This document shows positions 34,787 to 44,457 of a DNA stretch of 64,000 bases, in pieces. The stretch is from MPNO01 sp965205995. GTDB lineage: Bacteria; Pseudomonadota; Alphaproteobacteria; MPNO01. A model generated the notes under the pieces. That model saw only the letters and a list, made by a program, of their open reading frames with translations, ran no database searches and was not told the DNA's origin. A program made the position numbers and the translations under genes. The stretch covers positions 4,402,001-4,466,000 of the forward strand of contig OZ242200.1 of the NCBI GenBank assembly GCA_965205995.1, given 5' to 3'. Positions within the stretch are counted from its first letter, which is position 1. Each line of letters opens with the position of its first letter.

Positions 34787-35983
34787 ATGGCGACCCAGAT
34801 CGTAGTGCCCGCGCTTGGCGAGTCGATTACCGAGGCGACGGTTTCCAAGTGGCTGAAATCCGCCGGAGACGCGGTTGTCATGGATGAACCGCTGGTCGAG
34901 CTCGAGACGGACAAGATCACGCTCGAGGTGCCGGCCGTAGCTGCCGGCGTGCTGGGCACGGTTGCGGTTGCCGAAGGCCAGACCGTCGAGGTCGGCGCTG
35001 TCCTCGGCCTGATCGAGCCGGCCGAGGACGGCGCCGCGCCGCCGGCACCGCCCGCACCGGCGCAGCCTGCCGGGCAGGCGCCGGAACCCGCACGGCCGCA
35101 GACGCTTTCGCCGGCGGTCCGCAAGCTGGTCGAGGAGCATGCGCTCGACCCCGCGCGGATACCGGGGACGGGCCGGAACGGACGGCTGACCAAGGGCGAC
35201 GTTCTGGCCCATCTCGCGGCAGCCCCGGAAGCCGATAGCGGGGCGCCGCCGGCTGTTGCCCATGCCGATCCCGGCCCCCCCGAAGCACGCGAGGAGCGCG
35301 TGCCGATGACGCGGCTGCGCCAGCGTATCGCCGAGCGCCTCAAGGAGGCCCAGAACACCGCAGCCATGTTGACCACGTTCAACGAGGTCGACATGTCCGC
35401 GGTCATCGCGGTGCGCGAGCGCCTCCGGGATGCCTTCGAGAACCGGCACGGCGTTCGCCTCGGCTTCATGAGCTTCTTCGTCAAGGCGGCGGTCGTGGCG
35501 CTCAAGGAGGTGCGGGCGGTCAATGCCGAGATCGACGGGACCGACATCGTCTACAAGACCCATTACGACATCGCCGTCGCCGTCGGCACCGACCAGGGGC
35601 TCGTGGTGCCGGTGCTGCGCGATGCGGACGCCCTGTCATTCGCCGGCATCGAGGCGGGCATCGCCGATCTCGGCGGCCGCGCCCGCGACGGCAGGCTCAA
35701 GATGGACGACCTTACGGGCGGCACGTTCACCATCACCAACGGAGGTGTCTACGGTTCCCTGCTCTCGACCCCGATCCTCAACCCGCCCCAGTCGGGCATT
35801 CTCGGCATGCACAAGATCGAGAAACGCCCGGTCGTCGTCGATGAAGAGCTGGCGGTCCGGCCGATGATGTATCTCGCGCTCTCCTACGACCACCGGATCG
35901 TCGATGGACGCGAAGCCGTGACCTTCCTCGTCCGCGTCAAGGAGTGCATCGAGGATCCGGAGCGCATCCTGCTCGAAGCCTGA
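34787..35983 (+). CDS. sucB: 2-oxoglutarate dehydrogenase E2 (dihydrolipoamide succinyltransferase)
   Basis: 398 aa. Domains in order: one N-terminal lipoyl domain with the modified Lys in ELETDKITLEVPA (about residue 43), an Ala/Pro-rich linker (about 80-105), a peripheral subunit-binding domain (SPAVRKLVEEHALDPARIPG), and the C-terminal catalytic domain with DHRIVDGREAV. Transfers succinyl from lipoate to CoA. A clear AAGAGGAA precedes the ATG. The lpd gene starts 10 nt after its stop. Confidence 0.97.
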   Translation: MATQIVVPALGESITEATVSKWLKSAGDAVVMDEPLVELETDKITLEVPAVAAGVLGTVAVAEGQTVEVGAVLGLIEPAEDGAAPPAPPAPAQPAGQAPEPARPQTLSPAVRKLVEEHALDPARIPGTGRNGRLTKGDVLAHLAAAPEADSGAPPAVAHADPGPPEAREERVPMTRLRQRIAERLKEAQNTAAMLTTFNEVDMSAVIAVRERLRDAFENRHGVRLGFMSFFVKAAVVALKEVRAVNAEIDGTDIVYKTHYDIAVAVGTDQGLVVPVLRDADALSFAGIEAGIADLGGRARDGRLKMDDLTGGTFTITNGGVYGSLLSTPILNPPQSGILGMHKIEKRPVVVDEELAVRPMMYLALSYDHRIVDGREAVTFLVRVKECIEDPERILLEA

Positions 35984-35993
35984 ACCTCGAACC

Positions 35994-37409
35994 GTGACAG
36001 ACAAGCGTTACGACCTGATCGTCATCGGTGCCGGGCCGGGCGGCTATGCCGCGGCGATCCGGGCGGCCCAGCTCGGCCTCTCCGTCGCCTGCATCGACAA
36101 GCGCGCGAGCTGGGGCGGAACCTGCCTCAATGTCGGCTGCATCCCCTCCAAGGCGCTGCTCGAATCGTCGGAACGCTTCGTCGAGGCGCGCGACCGCCTG
36201 GCGGATCACGGGATCGCGATAGACGGCCTTTCCCTCGACCTTCCCCGGATGCTCGCCCGCAAGGACAAGGTGGTCGAGGACCTGACCAAGGGGATCGCGT
36301 TCCTGTTCAGGAAGAACGGGATCGATGGCGTCACCGGCCGCGCGCATATTGCCGGCCCCGGCCGCGTCAACGTCGATCCGGCGGCGGGCGGCGGAACGTC
36401 CCGGGCCTTGGCATGCGGTCGTATCCTGATCGCCACCGGGTCGGAAACCGCGGCTCTCGACGGGTTCGATATCGATGAGGCGCGCATCCTGTCGTCGACC
36501 GGCGCGCTTTCCCTCCCGGCCGTGCCCGAACATCTGGTGGTCGTCGGCGGCGGCTATATCGGGCTTGAGCTGGGCTCCGTCTGGAGCCGTCTGGGCGCCC
36601 GGGTAACGGTGCTCGAATACCTCGACGGGATCCTGCCCACGATGGACGGCGAGGTCGCGCGGCAAATGGCCCGCGCGCTCGCAAGACAGGGGTTGACGCT
36701 CAGGACCGGCACCCGGGTGGCCGGCGCCGAGCGGCGCGGCGACGCCGTGCGGATTGCCGTCGAGGCCGCCGGCGGCGGCGCGGCCGAGACCATCGATTGC
36801 GATGTCGTCCTGGTCGCCGTGGGCCGGCGGCCGTTCACCGAGGGTCTCGGGCTGGAGGAGGCCGGTGTCCGCCGCGACGGTCGTGGCTTCGTCGCCGTCG
36901 ACCGGCGCTTCGAGACAAGTGTGAAGGGGATTTTTGCCATCGGCGACGCGATCCCGGGCCCGATGCTCGCCCACAAGGCCGAAGAAGAAGGCATCGCGGC
37001 GGTCGAAATGATGGCGGGCCAGGCCGGGCACATCAATTACGATGCCATCCCCGGCGTCGTCTACACCGCGCCCGAGGCGGCCTCGGTGGGCAAGACCGAG
37101 GAAATGCTGCGCGAGGAAGGGCGCCGGGTAAAGGTGGGTCGGTTTCCGTTTTCCGCCAACGCGCGGGCGCGCAGCAAGGCCGCCGGCGACGGGTTCGTGA
37201 AGATCGTCGCCGACGCCGGGACGGATGCGGTTCTCGGCGCCCATATCGTCGGGCCCGAAGCGGGCACGATGATCGCCGAGCTGGCGCTGGCGATCGAGTT
37301 CGGCGCGTCGTCCGAGGATATCGCGCGCACCTGTCACGCCCATCCGACGCTCAACGAGGCGATCAAGGAAGCGGCGCTCGCGGTCGAGGGCCGTCAGATC
37401 CATCTCTGA
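35994..37409 (+). CDS. lpdA: Dihydrolipoyl dehydrogenase (E3)
   Basis: 471 aa FAD flavoprotein that reoxidises dihydrolipoamide with NAD+. FAD-binding GAGPGGYAAAIRAAQLG at the start; redox disulfide GGTCLNVGCIPSKALL (Cys45 and Cys50 approximately); NAD site VVGGGYIGLELGSV; catalytic His-Glu in AHPTLNEAIKEA at the C-terminus. The start is a GTG at 35994. Last gene of the TCA cluster, converging with xerC 21 nt away. Confidence 0.97.
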   Translation: MTDKRYDLIVIGAGPGGYAAAIRAAQLGLSVACIDKRASWGGTCLNVGCIPSKALLESSERFVEARDRLADHGIAIDGLSLDLPRMLARKDKVVEDLTKGIAFLFRKNGIDGVTGRAHIAGPGRVNVDPAAGGGTSRALACGRILIATGSETAALDGFDIDEARILSSTGALSLPAVPEHLVVVGGGYIGLELGSVWSRLGARVTVLEYLDGILPTMDGEVARQMARALARQGLTLRTGTRVAGAERRGDAVRIAVEAAGGGAAETIDCDVVLVAVGRRPFTEGLGLEEAGVRRDGRGFVAVDRRFETSVKGIFAIGDAIPGPMLAHKAEEEGIAAVEMMAGQAGHINYDAIPGVVYTAPEAASVGKTEEMLREEGRRVKVGRFPFSANARARSKAAGDGFVKIVADAGTDAVLGAHIVGPEAGTMIAELALAIEFGASSEDIARTCHAHPTLNEAIKEAALAVEGRQIHL

Positions 37410-37430
37410 GCCGCCGGCAATGCGACGGAG

Positions 37431-38381
37431 TCAGCCTCGCGCGCGGGGATGGGCGTCGTTGTAGACCGCGACCAGGGTCGCGGTATCGACCTCGGTGTAG
37501 CGCTGGGTGGTCGACAGCGAAGCGTGGCCCAGAAGCTCCTGTATCGCGCGCAGGTCGCCGCCCGCCTGCAACAAATGGGTCGCAAAGCTGTGGCGGAGCG
37601 CGTGCGGCGTCGCGGTCTCGGGGAGGCCGAGAGCGGCGCGGATGGTGCGCAGCTCGCGCTGGACCACGCCGGGGTTGAGCCGCCCGCCGCGCGCCCCGAG
37701 GAAGAGAGGTCCGCCCGGAACGACGAAAGGGCAGGCCTCGACATAGGCCGCCACCGCCTCGCGCACCGCCGGCAGGATCGGAACGATTCGTTCCTTGCCG
37801 CCCTTTCCCAGGATCCGGAGCGATTCGCCGAACGGCGCCCGGTCCGAGTTCAGGTTCAGGGCTTCGTCGATGCGCAGCCCGGCGCCGTAAAGCAGTATGA
37901 GAAGCGCCGTATCGCGCGCCGCGATCCACGGTTTCTTGTGCGCGGTGTCGCCGGCCCGGGCGATCATGGCAAGCGCATCCCGGGTGGCGACGGGTTTCGG
38001 CACGGAGTGCGGCAGGCGGGGTGTCCTGACCGCGCCAATCGCCCCGTTTCGCGCGCGCTCCGTGCGTTCGAGGAAACGAAAAAAGCTGCGCAATACCGAA
38101 AGCGCGCGCGCGGTCGAGCTGCGAGCGCGGTCGTTCATCGCCCGCTGTGCGAGATAGGACCGGAAGTCGCCATGTTCGAGCGAATTCAGCGCCGCAAGAT
38201 CCGCGAACCCGCCACGATGTTCCGCGAGAAAGTCGAGGAAGATCTTCAGGTCGCTCAGATATGCCGCCGTGGTGTGGGCGGAGACCCGGCGTTCCGTCTC
38301 CAGCCAGCCTTGCCACGCCGCAACCGCCTCGGCGAGGTCGGGCGCGGCGGCGAAGCGGTCTAGCGCCGGTGGCGCGGCCAT
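37431..38381 (-). CDS. xerC: Tyrosine recombinase XerC
   Basis: 316 aa. N-terminal core-binding domain (LETERRVSAHTTAAYLSDL) and C-terminal catalytic domain with Arg in LLYGAGLRIDEAL, Lys in GKGGKERIVPI, HALRHSFATHLL, and the nucleophile Tyr in LSTTQRYTEVD. Length and motifs match the housekeeping XerC that resolves chromosome dimers at dif with XerD, rather than a mobile-element integrase. Coupled to the DUF484 gene (22-nt overlap), the same pairing seen in many proteobacteria. Confidence 0.93.
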   Translation of the reverse strand: MAAPPALDRFAAAPDLAEAVAAWQGWLETERRVSAHTTAAYLSDLKIFLDFLAEHRGGFADLAALNSLEHGDFRSYLAQRAMNDRARSSTARALSVLRSFFRFLERTERARNGAIGAVRTPRLPHSVPKPVATRDALAMIARAGDTAHKKPWIAARDTALLILLYGAGLRIDEALNLNSDRAPFGESLRILGKGGKERIVPILPAVREAVAAYVEACPFVVPGGPLFLGARGGRLNPGVVQRELRTIRAALGLPETATPHALRHSFATHLLQAGGDLRAIQELLGHASLSTTQRYTEVDTATLVAVYNDAHPRARG

Positions 38382-39061
38382 CTGTCGATCGCGATCTCGA
38401 GAACGCTGCCCAGGAAGTCGAGAAGGTCGGTCCCCTGGTCCGGTTCGAAGTGGGCCGCGGTCGACGAACCCAACACCAGGATGAAGCGGCCGTGCCGGGT
38501 CTGAAGCCGGATCGCCGCGAGCGATTCGACCAGCGAAAAGCGGTCGCCGAGCGCGATCCGGTCGGTCTCGGTGGCCTGTCCGAGGCGAACCGTCTCGCCG
38601 GTCGGGATCAGCGAGTCCATCCTCTCGGGCGGGAGCGCCACCAACTCCCCCGGTCCGGCCCCGAGGCCGCCCTCCACGACCAGTGTGGCCGCGGTGGTCG
38701 AAAACAGCACCGGAAACTGCGCGGCGACCCGCTGGGCAAGCGCGCCGAGCGAGGTCTGCCGGAGACTGACGAGCACCGCCTCCTGGGTCCGCGCGACGGC
38801 CCTCGCCCGGTCCTCGGCGGCGAGCAGGATCTCCCGCTCCCGCGCCTGCTGACGTTCGAGGTCGCGTCTCAACCCGTCCAGGATGCGGCGCCGGAGATCG
38901 ATGACGCCGGTCGTCTCCTCCGCATGCCGGGTATCGTGCGCAACCAGGAGATCCACATTCCGGTCGAGGAAATCCGGGTTGGCGGCCAGCCAGTCACGGA
39001 CGGCTTCGGCGGTCAGTTCCGGTTTCGGGCCGATTTTCCGGTCGTCGACGGCTTTGGGCAT
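38360..39061 (-). CDS. DUF484 family protein
   Basis: 233 aa. Begins MPKAVDDRKIGPKPELTAEAV; AVRDWLAANPDFLDRNVDLL and the GAF-like C-terminal half (SLVESLAAIRLQTRHGRFILVLGSS) are typical of DUF484. A coiled-coil segment is visible at about residues 60-95 (GLRRDLERQQARERE). Function is not known; DUF484 proteins are conserved next to xerC. The start at 39061 lies only 4 nt after the stop of the transaldolase gene, so three genes form one minus-strand operon. Confidence 0.9.
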   Translation of the reverse strand: MPKAVDDRKIGPKPELTAEAVRDWLAANPDFLDRNVDLLVAHDTRHAEETTGVIDLRRRILDGLRRDLERQQAREREILLAAEDRARAVARTQEAVLVSLRQTSLGALAQRVAAQFPVLFSTTAATLVVEGGLGAGPGELVALPPERMDSLIPTGETVRLGQATETDRIALGDRFSLVESLAAIRLQTRHGRFILVLGSSTAAHFEPDQGTDLLDFLGSVLEIAIDRWPRHRR

Positions 39062-39065
39062 CGGC

Positions 39066-39728
39066 TCACGCGTCGAGAATCGACTGGCCGGTCTTGGCCC
39101 AGTCGGCGAGAAACGCGTCAAGCCCAATGTCGGTGAGCGGATGGTTGAACAGCTGACGAAGGACTGTGGGCGGGATCGTCGCCACATCGGCGCCGAGCTT
39201 GGCGGCTTCCGCGACGTGGTTGGGGCTGCGGATGGAGGCGACCAGGATCTCCGTCTTGAACCCTTCGTAGTTGTCGTAGATCAGACGGATATCCTCGATC
39301 AGCCCCATGCCGTCGCGGCTGATGTCGTCGAGCCGGCCGATGAATGGCGAAACGAAGGCGGCGCCGGCCTTGGCGGCAAGGATAGACTGGCTCGCCGAGA
39401 AGCAAAGCGTGACGTTGACCATCACCCCGTCATTGGCGAGCACCCGGCAGGTCTTGAGGCCGTCCGGCGTCAGCGGCACCTTGACCGCCACATTGCCCGC
39501 AAGCTGGGCGAGCTTGCGGCCTTCGGACAACATCGTCGAATGATCGGTCGCGGTAACCTCGGCGCTCACCGGGCCGTCCACGACCTCGCAAATCTCGCGG
39601 ATCGCCTCCAGGAAGGGCCGTCCGGACTTGGCGATCAGAGAGGGATTCGTGGTCACGCCATCGAGAAACCCGGTCGCGGCAAGGTCGCGAATCTCGTCAA
39701 CGTCCGCCGTGTCGACGAAGAACTTCAT
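39066..39728 (-). CDS. Small transaldolase / fructose-6-phosphate aldolase family
   Basis: 220 aa, the length of the short transaldolase (Fsa/TalC-like) family. Schiff-base Lys in NVAVKVPLTPDGLK (about residue 87), conserved TADVDEIRDLA start, TTNPSLIAKSG, and NVTLCFSASQ. Transfers a dihydroxyacetone unit between sugar phosphates in the pentose phosphate pathway. A GGAAGGAAAC sequence precedes the ATG. First gene of the tal-DUF484-xerC operon. The divergent priA gene starts 65 nt away. Confidence 0.94.
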   Translation of the reverse strand: MKFFVDTADVDEIRDLAATGFLDGVTTNPSLIAKSGRPFLEAIREICEVVDGPVSAEVTATDHSTMLSEGRKLAQLAGNVAVKVPLTPDGLKTCRVLANDGVMVNVTLCFSASQSILAAKAGAAFVSPFIGRLDDISRDGMGLIEDIRLIYDNYEGFKTEILVASIRSPNHVAEAAKLGADVATIPPTVLRQLFNHPLTDIGLDAFLADWAKTGQSILDA

Positions 39729-39793
39729 ACCGTTTCCTTCCTCGCGGGTGGTGCGGCGTGGACGCATCGGAACGACAGCCTAAAGTGTAGTTC

Positions 39794-42004
39794 ATGAATC
39801 CCCGCCTTGTCAGGACCGCGTCGCGAATCATCTCCGACCGGACGGCTGTCTTGGTCCCGCTGCCGGTCGCCGGCGCCTATGACTACCGCGTCCCCGAAGG
39901 CATGGAGCTCGCCCCCGGCCGGTTCGTCCGCGTGCCCCTCGGTGCGCGCGAAGTGACCGGCGTGGTGTGGGGCGAGCCCGACAGCGATATCGACGAGGCG
40001 AAGCTGCGGGACGTGATCGCCCCGCTCGATGTTCCGCCGCTGCCGGCCGATCTGCTGCGGACCGTCGCCTGGACGGCTTCCTACACGATGACGCCGCCGG
40101 GGGCGGTGCTCCGCATGGCGATGAGCGTACCGGATGCGTTGGATCCGCCCCGGGTGGAGACCGCCTATGTGCTCGAACAATCGGCCGCGCGCGACGGTGT
40201 CAGGTTGACCGCCGCGCGCGAGCGCGTCCTCGATTTTCTCGCCAACGGCCGCGCCTGCCGGGCCGCGGAGATCGCCCGCGCGACCGGGAGCGGCGCGGCT
40301 GTGGTGCGCGGTCTCGTCGAGCGCGGATTGGTGCGCTCGGTCTCCATTGAGCCCGGGATCGAGGTTCCGCTGCCCGATTGGCGGCGGCAGGGGCCCGCCC
40401 TCAACCCCGCGCAGGATGCGGCCGCCATGGGTCTCCGGCAGCAGATTGCCGCCGGCACGTCCGACGCGGTCACGCTGCTCGACGGGATCACCGGCTCAGG
40501 CAAGACCGAAGTCTATTTCGAAGCGATCGCCGCCGCCCTCGCGCGCCGCCGGCAGGTGCTGGTGCTGCTGCCGGAAATCGCACTCACCGTCGATTGGCTG
40601 CGCCGTTTCGAGGCCCGCTTCGGGGCGCCACCGCTCCATTGGCACTCGGACGTCACCGGCGCGCGCCGGCGCGAGACCTGGCGCGCGGTTTCCGGCGGCA
40701 AGGCGCGCGTTGTCGTCGGCGCGCGCTCGGCGCTGTTCCTGCCCTTTCCCGATCTCGGCCTGATCGTCGTCGACGAGGAGCACGACAGCAGCTTCAAGCA
40801 GGAAGACGGGGTGATCTACAACGCCCGCGACATCGCCATCGTACGCGCGCGCCACGCAGCCTGCCCGATCGTTCTCGCCTCCGCGACGCCCACCCTCGAG
40901 ACCGTGGTCAATGTCCGGCGCGGCCGCTACGAAAGGATTGTCCTCCCCGAGCGCTTCGGCGGCGCGGCGGTTCCCGAAATCGCGGCGATCGACATGCGCG
41001 CCCAGTCGCTGGCGTCCCAGACCTGGCTGTCGCCGATCTTGCGCGAGGCGGTGTCGCGGACGCTCGGTGCCGGCGAGCAGGCGTTGCTGTTTCTCAACCG
41101 GCGGGGCTACGCGCCGCTTACGCTCTGCCGTGGCTGCGGGCACCGGATCGCGTGCGTGAACTGCAGCGCCTGGCTGGTGGATCACCGGCTGACCCGCAGG
41201 CTGCAATGTCATCACTGCGGTTTCGCCACCCAGCCGCCCGAGACCTGTCCCCATTGCGGGGCCGAGGACGCCTTCGTCCCCTGCGGCCCCGGTGTCGAGC
41301 GGCTGATGGAAGAGTCCGCGATTGCCTTCCCCGGCGCGCGCACGGCGCTGATTTCGAGCGATGCGCTGCGCAGCGCGTCCGCCGCCGAAGCGCTGATCGG
41401 GGGGATCCGGCGGCACGACTACGACATCGTCATCGGCACCCAGCTCGTCGCCAAAGGGCACAACTTTCCCCACCTCACTTTGGTCGGCGTGGTCGATGCG
41501 GATCTCGGGCTGGATGGCGGCGATCTGCGCGCTGCCGAGCGCAGCTTTCAGGTGCTGCACCAGGTCGCCGGGCGCGCCGGGCGCGCCTCCCGCCCCGGCC
41601 GCGCCCTGGTCCAGACATACAACCCGGATCACCCGGTGATGGCGGCCCTGGTGGCCGGCGATCGCGACGGTTTCCTCGACAGCGAGGCGCGGGCGCGCGA
41701 GAGCTACGGGATGCCGCCCTTCGGCCGGCTCGCGGGGATCGTGGTCTCGGGGCGCAACGAGCCGGCGGTCGATGCCGCCTGCCGCGCCCTCGGCCGGGCC
41801 GCGCCGCGCGGCGCCGAGGTGCGCATCCTAGGCCCGGCGCCGGCGCCGCTGGCGCTGGTCCGCGGCCGTCATCGCCGCCGTTTTCTGGTCAAGGCGCCGA
41901 AAGGGGTGCGTATCCAGCCCGTGATCGAGCGCTGGCTGCGGCAAATCCCCACGCGGCGCGGCGTTCGTGTCCATGTCGACATCGATCCCTATAGTTTTCT
42001 GTGA
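39794..42004 (+). CDS. priA: Primosomal protein N' (replication restart helicase PriA)
   Basis: 736 aa. N-terminal DNA-binding (3'BD) domain starts VLVPLPVAGAYDYRVPEG; Walker A GITGSGKTEVYFEAI (about residue 233); DEEH box VVDEEHDSSFKQ; two-zinc cluster CRGCGHRIACVNC and CHHCGF...CPHCG (about residues 445-490); helicase motifs QLVAKGHNFPHLTLVGVVDAD and HQVAGRAGRA. It restarts stalled replication forks. Only 81 nt separate its stop from the next gene. Confidence 0.97.
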   Translation: MNPRLVRTASRIISDRTAVLVPLPVAGAYDYRVPEGMELAPGRFVRVPLGAREVTGVVWGEPDSDIDEAKLRDVIAPLDVPPLPADLLRTVAWTASYTMTPPGAVLRMAMSVPDALDPPRVETAYVLEQSAARDGVRLTAARERVLDFLANGRACRAAEIARATGSGAAVVRGLVERGLVRSVSIEPGIEVPLPDWRRQGPALNPAQDAAAMGLRQQIAAGTSDAVTLLDGITGSGKTEVYFEAIAAALARRRQVLVLLPEIALTVDWLRRFEARFGAPPLHWHSDVTGARRRETWRAVSGGKARVVVGARSALFLPFPDLGLIVVDEEHDSSFKQEDGVIYNARDIAIVRARHAACPIVLASATPTLETVVNVRRGRYERIVLPERFGGAAVPEIAAIDMRAQSLASQTWLSPILREAVSRTLGAGEQALLFLNRRGYAPLTLCRGCGHRIACVNCSAWLVDHRLTRRLQCHHCGFATQPPETCPHCGAEDAFVPCGPGVERLMEESAIAFPGARTALISSDALRSASAAEALIGGIRRHDYDIVIGTQLVAKGHNFPHLTLVGVVDADLGLDGGDLRAAERSFQVLHQVAGRAGRASRPGRALVQTYNPDHPVMAALVAGDRDGFLDSEARARESYGMPPFGRLAGIVVSGRNEPAVDAACRALGRAAPRGAEVRILGPAPAPLALVRGRHRRRFLVKAPKGVRIQPVIERWLRQIPTRRGVRVHVDIDPYSFL

Positions 42005-42085
42005 ATTTTCGTTCTATTGCTTTCCCGGACAGGGCGGTTTGAGGGTTGCATGCGGGTTCCGCGGACGGGGTAGGGGACGCCGGCG

Positions 42086-43495
42086 ATGCGCTTTTTCGAC
42101 GAAATGAACCTGCCGGACGGCGAGATCCGCAGCGCCTACCGGGCGCTCGCCGCATGGCTCCGGGACACCCCCGTCGAACGGCTCGAATCGAAGCGCGAGG
42201 AGGCGGAGTTCCTGTTCCGCCGTCTCGGGATCACCTTCCTGGTCTATGGCCGCGAAGGCGGGACGGAACGGCTGATCCCGTTCGACATCATCCCGCGAAT
42301 TTTCTCCGCCGAGGAATGGCAGCATCTCTCCGCGGGGTCGATCCAGCGCGTACGCGCCCTCAACATGTTCATCCACGACATCTATCACGAGCGCGAGATC
42401 ATTCGTGCCGGGGTGCTGCCGGCGGACGTCCTGCTGGCCAATGCGCTGCTGGAACCGCACATGCACGGGCTCGACGTCCCGCGCGGCGTCTACGTGCATG
42501 TCGCGGGTATCGACATCGTCCGCGTCGGCGAACACCGGTTCTATGTGATCGAGGACAATTTGCGCTCGCCGTCGGGTGTGTCCTACATGCTGGAGAACCG
42601 CAACGCGATGATGCGGCTCTTCCCCGATCTGTTCGCCCGGGTCGATGTGGCCCCGGTCGAGCATTACCCGCAGGAGCTGCTGCGCAACCTCCGCGCCACC
42701 GCGCCTCCCGGGGTCGATGACCCGACCGTGGTCCTGCTCACCCCCGGGGCGTACAACAGCGCCTATTTCGAGCATTGCTTTCTCGCCGACGCGATGGGCG
42801 TCGAGCTTGTCGAGGGGCAGGATCTCGTGGTCCGCGACGGCCAGGTGCTGATGCGGACCATCGAAGGGCTGAAACGGGTCGACGTGATCTACCGGCGGAT
42901 CAACGACGAGTTCCTGGACCCGCTGGTCTTTCGACCCGATTCGGCGCTCGGCGTGCCGGGGCTGCTCTCGGTCTGCCGCGGCGGGCGGGTCACGCTCGCG
43001 AACGCCTTCGGCACCGGCTTCGCCGACGACAAGTCGATCTATCCCTTCGTGCCCGAAATCGTCCGCTTCTATCTCGACGAGGAGCCGATTCTGGAGAATG
43101 TCGAGACCTATGTGTTGCGCAAGCCCGACGATCTCGCCTACACGCTGGAGCATCTCGCGGAGCTCGTGGTGAAGGAAGTCCACGGTTCCGGCGGTTACGG
43201 CATGCTGGTGGGCCCGATGAGCACCGCCGGGGAGCGCGAGGCGTATCGTGCCCGCATTCTCGACTGTCCGGAGAATTTTATCGCCCAGCCGACGCTTGCA
43301 TTGTCGCACTGCCCGACCTTCGTCGAGACGGGGGTGGCGCCGCGCCATGTCGATCTCCGCCCCTACGTGCTGAGCGGCGAGACCGTCTCCGTGGTGCCTA
43401 GCGGGTTGACCCGGGTCGCGCTGACCGAGGGTTCGCTGGTGGTGAACTCCTCCCAGGGCGGCGGCACCAAGGACACATGGGTGCTCGAAGCATGA
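42086..43495 (+). CDS. Circularly permuted ATP-grasp type 2 protein
   Basis: 469 aa. Family start (FFDEMNLPDGEIRSAYRALAAWL), IPFDIIPRIFSAEEW, conserved FHIYIVEDNLRSPSGVSYM-like segment (seen as YVIEDNLRSPSGVSYM at about residues 152-167), and C-terminal LVVKEVHGSGGYGMLVGP with SHCPTF. Circularly permuted ATP-grasp enzymes of this group are predicted peptide or amide ligases. They co-occur with alpha-E, transglutaminase-like and Anbu genes, exactly as here. First gene of that operon; it overlaps the next gene by 4 nt (ATGA). Confidence 0.92.
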   Translation: MRFFDEMNLPDGEIRSAYRALAAWLRDTPVERLESKREEAEFLFRRLGITFLVYGREGGTERLIPFDIIPRIFSAEEWQHLSAGSIQRVRALNMFIHDIYHEREIIRAGVLPADVLLANALLEPHMHGLDVPRGVYVHVAGIDIVRVGEHRFYVIEDNLRSPSGVSYMLENRNAMMRLFPDLFARVDVAPVEHYPQELLRNLRATAPPGVDDPTVVLLTPGAYNSAYFEHCFLADAMGVELVEGQDLVVRDGQVLMRTIEGLKRVDVIYRRINDEFLDPLVFRPDSALGVPGLLSVCRGGRVTLANAFGTGFADDKSIYPFVPEIVRFYLDEEPILENVETYVLRKPDDLAYTLEHLAELVVKEVHGSGGYGMLVGPMSTAGEREAYRARILDCPENFIAQPTLALSHCPTFVETGVAPRHVDLRPYVLSGETVSVVPSGLTRVALTEGSLVVNSSQGGGTKDTWVLEA

Positions 43496-44457
43496 CCATG
43501 CTCGGCCGCACGGCGAACCAGCTCTACTGGATGGCGCGCTACATCGAGAGGGCCGAGAACATGGCCCGGCTGATCGACGTCGCCAACCGCATGGCGCTCA
43601 TCGACATACCCGGCCAGGCCCACGAAACGGTGTGGGCGTCGACGCTCGAAGTGGCCGGCTACCCGGAGGATTTCGTCACCTTCGGGGGCCAGATCTCGGG
43701 GTCGAGCGTGGTGCTTTTCCTCGCCTTCGACGGCGATTTCCACTCCAGTATCTTTGCCTCGATCCGGTACGCGCGGGAGAACGCCCGCGCGCTCCGGGTG
43801 TCGATCACCAGCGAGATGTGGGAGAGCATCAACACCACCTGGCTCGAGCTGAGCGACTACGACGCCAAGACGCTCTTCAACGGCGGCGTGCGCGATTTTT
43901 GCGACTGGGTGAAGGAGCGCACCCTTTCCTTCCGCGGCATCACCGATGCAACGATGCTGCGCGACGAAAGCTATGCCTTCCTCGATCTCGGCCTCGCGGT
44001 CGAGCGCGCGGACAATACGGCGCGGCTGCTCGATTCCAAGTACCACGTGTTGCTCCCGCATGACGAACATGTCGGCGGTTCGGTCGATTACTACCAATGG
44101 GGCGCGGTTCTCCGTTCGCTGAGCGCGTTTCGCGCCTATCACAAGGTCTATTCCGACGTGATCGAGCCGCACCGTGTCGCGGAGCTGCTGATGCTGCGCG
44201 GCGACATGCCCCGGTCGTTGATGGCGTGTTTCGAGCGCATCACAGGGCAGCTGGATTCGCTCTGCCTGGGCCGGCCCCGGGAGTGTCAACGGATCGCCGG
44301 AGAGATCCATGCCGGGCTTCGCTTCGGCCGTATCGACGACATTTTCCGGCAGGGGCTGCACGAATTCCTGATTTGGTTCGTCGGCCGCAATGCCGAGCTC
44401 AGCCTGCAGATCGAACGAGATTTCATGATGCTGCAAAGTTCCGGGATCTCCGCCTGA
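43492..44457 (+). CDS. Alpha-E domain protein (DUF403)
   Basis: 321 aa, all-helical. Family start MTMLGRTANQLYWMARYIERAENMARL with two invariant Glu, and AVERADNTARLLDSKYHVLLP near the middle. Alpha-E proteins are of unknown biochemistry and invariably sit next to a permuted ATP-grasp gene. The ATG (43492) is coupled to the ATP-grasp stop, and its TGA shares a base with the ATG of the transglutaminase gene, so all three are one translational unit. Confidence 0.92.
   Translation: MTMLGRTANQLYWMARYIERAENMARLIDVANRMALIDIPGQAHETVWASTLEVAGYPEDFVTFGGQISGSSVVLFLAFDGDFHSSIFASIRYARENARALRVSITSEMWESINTTWLELSDYDAKTLFNGGVRDFCDWVKERTLSFRGITDATMLRDESYAFLDLGLAVERADNTARLLDSKYHVLLPHDEHVGGSVDYYQWGAVLRSLSAFRAYHKVYSDVIEPHRVAELLMLRGDMPRSLMACFERITGQLDSLCLGRPRECQRIAGEIHAGLRFGRIDDIFRQGLHEFLIWFVGRNAELSLQIERDFMMLQSSGISA

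Noticed and set aside
37431..38381. xerC as an integrase of a mobile island
   Set aside because: Length, motifs and pairing with a DUF484 gene match housekeeping XerC; no att-like repeats or cargo beside it.
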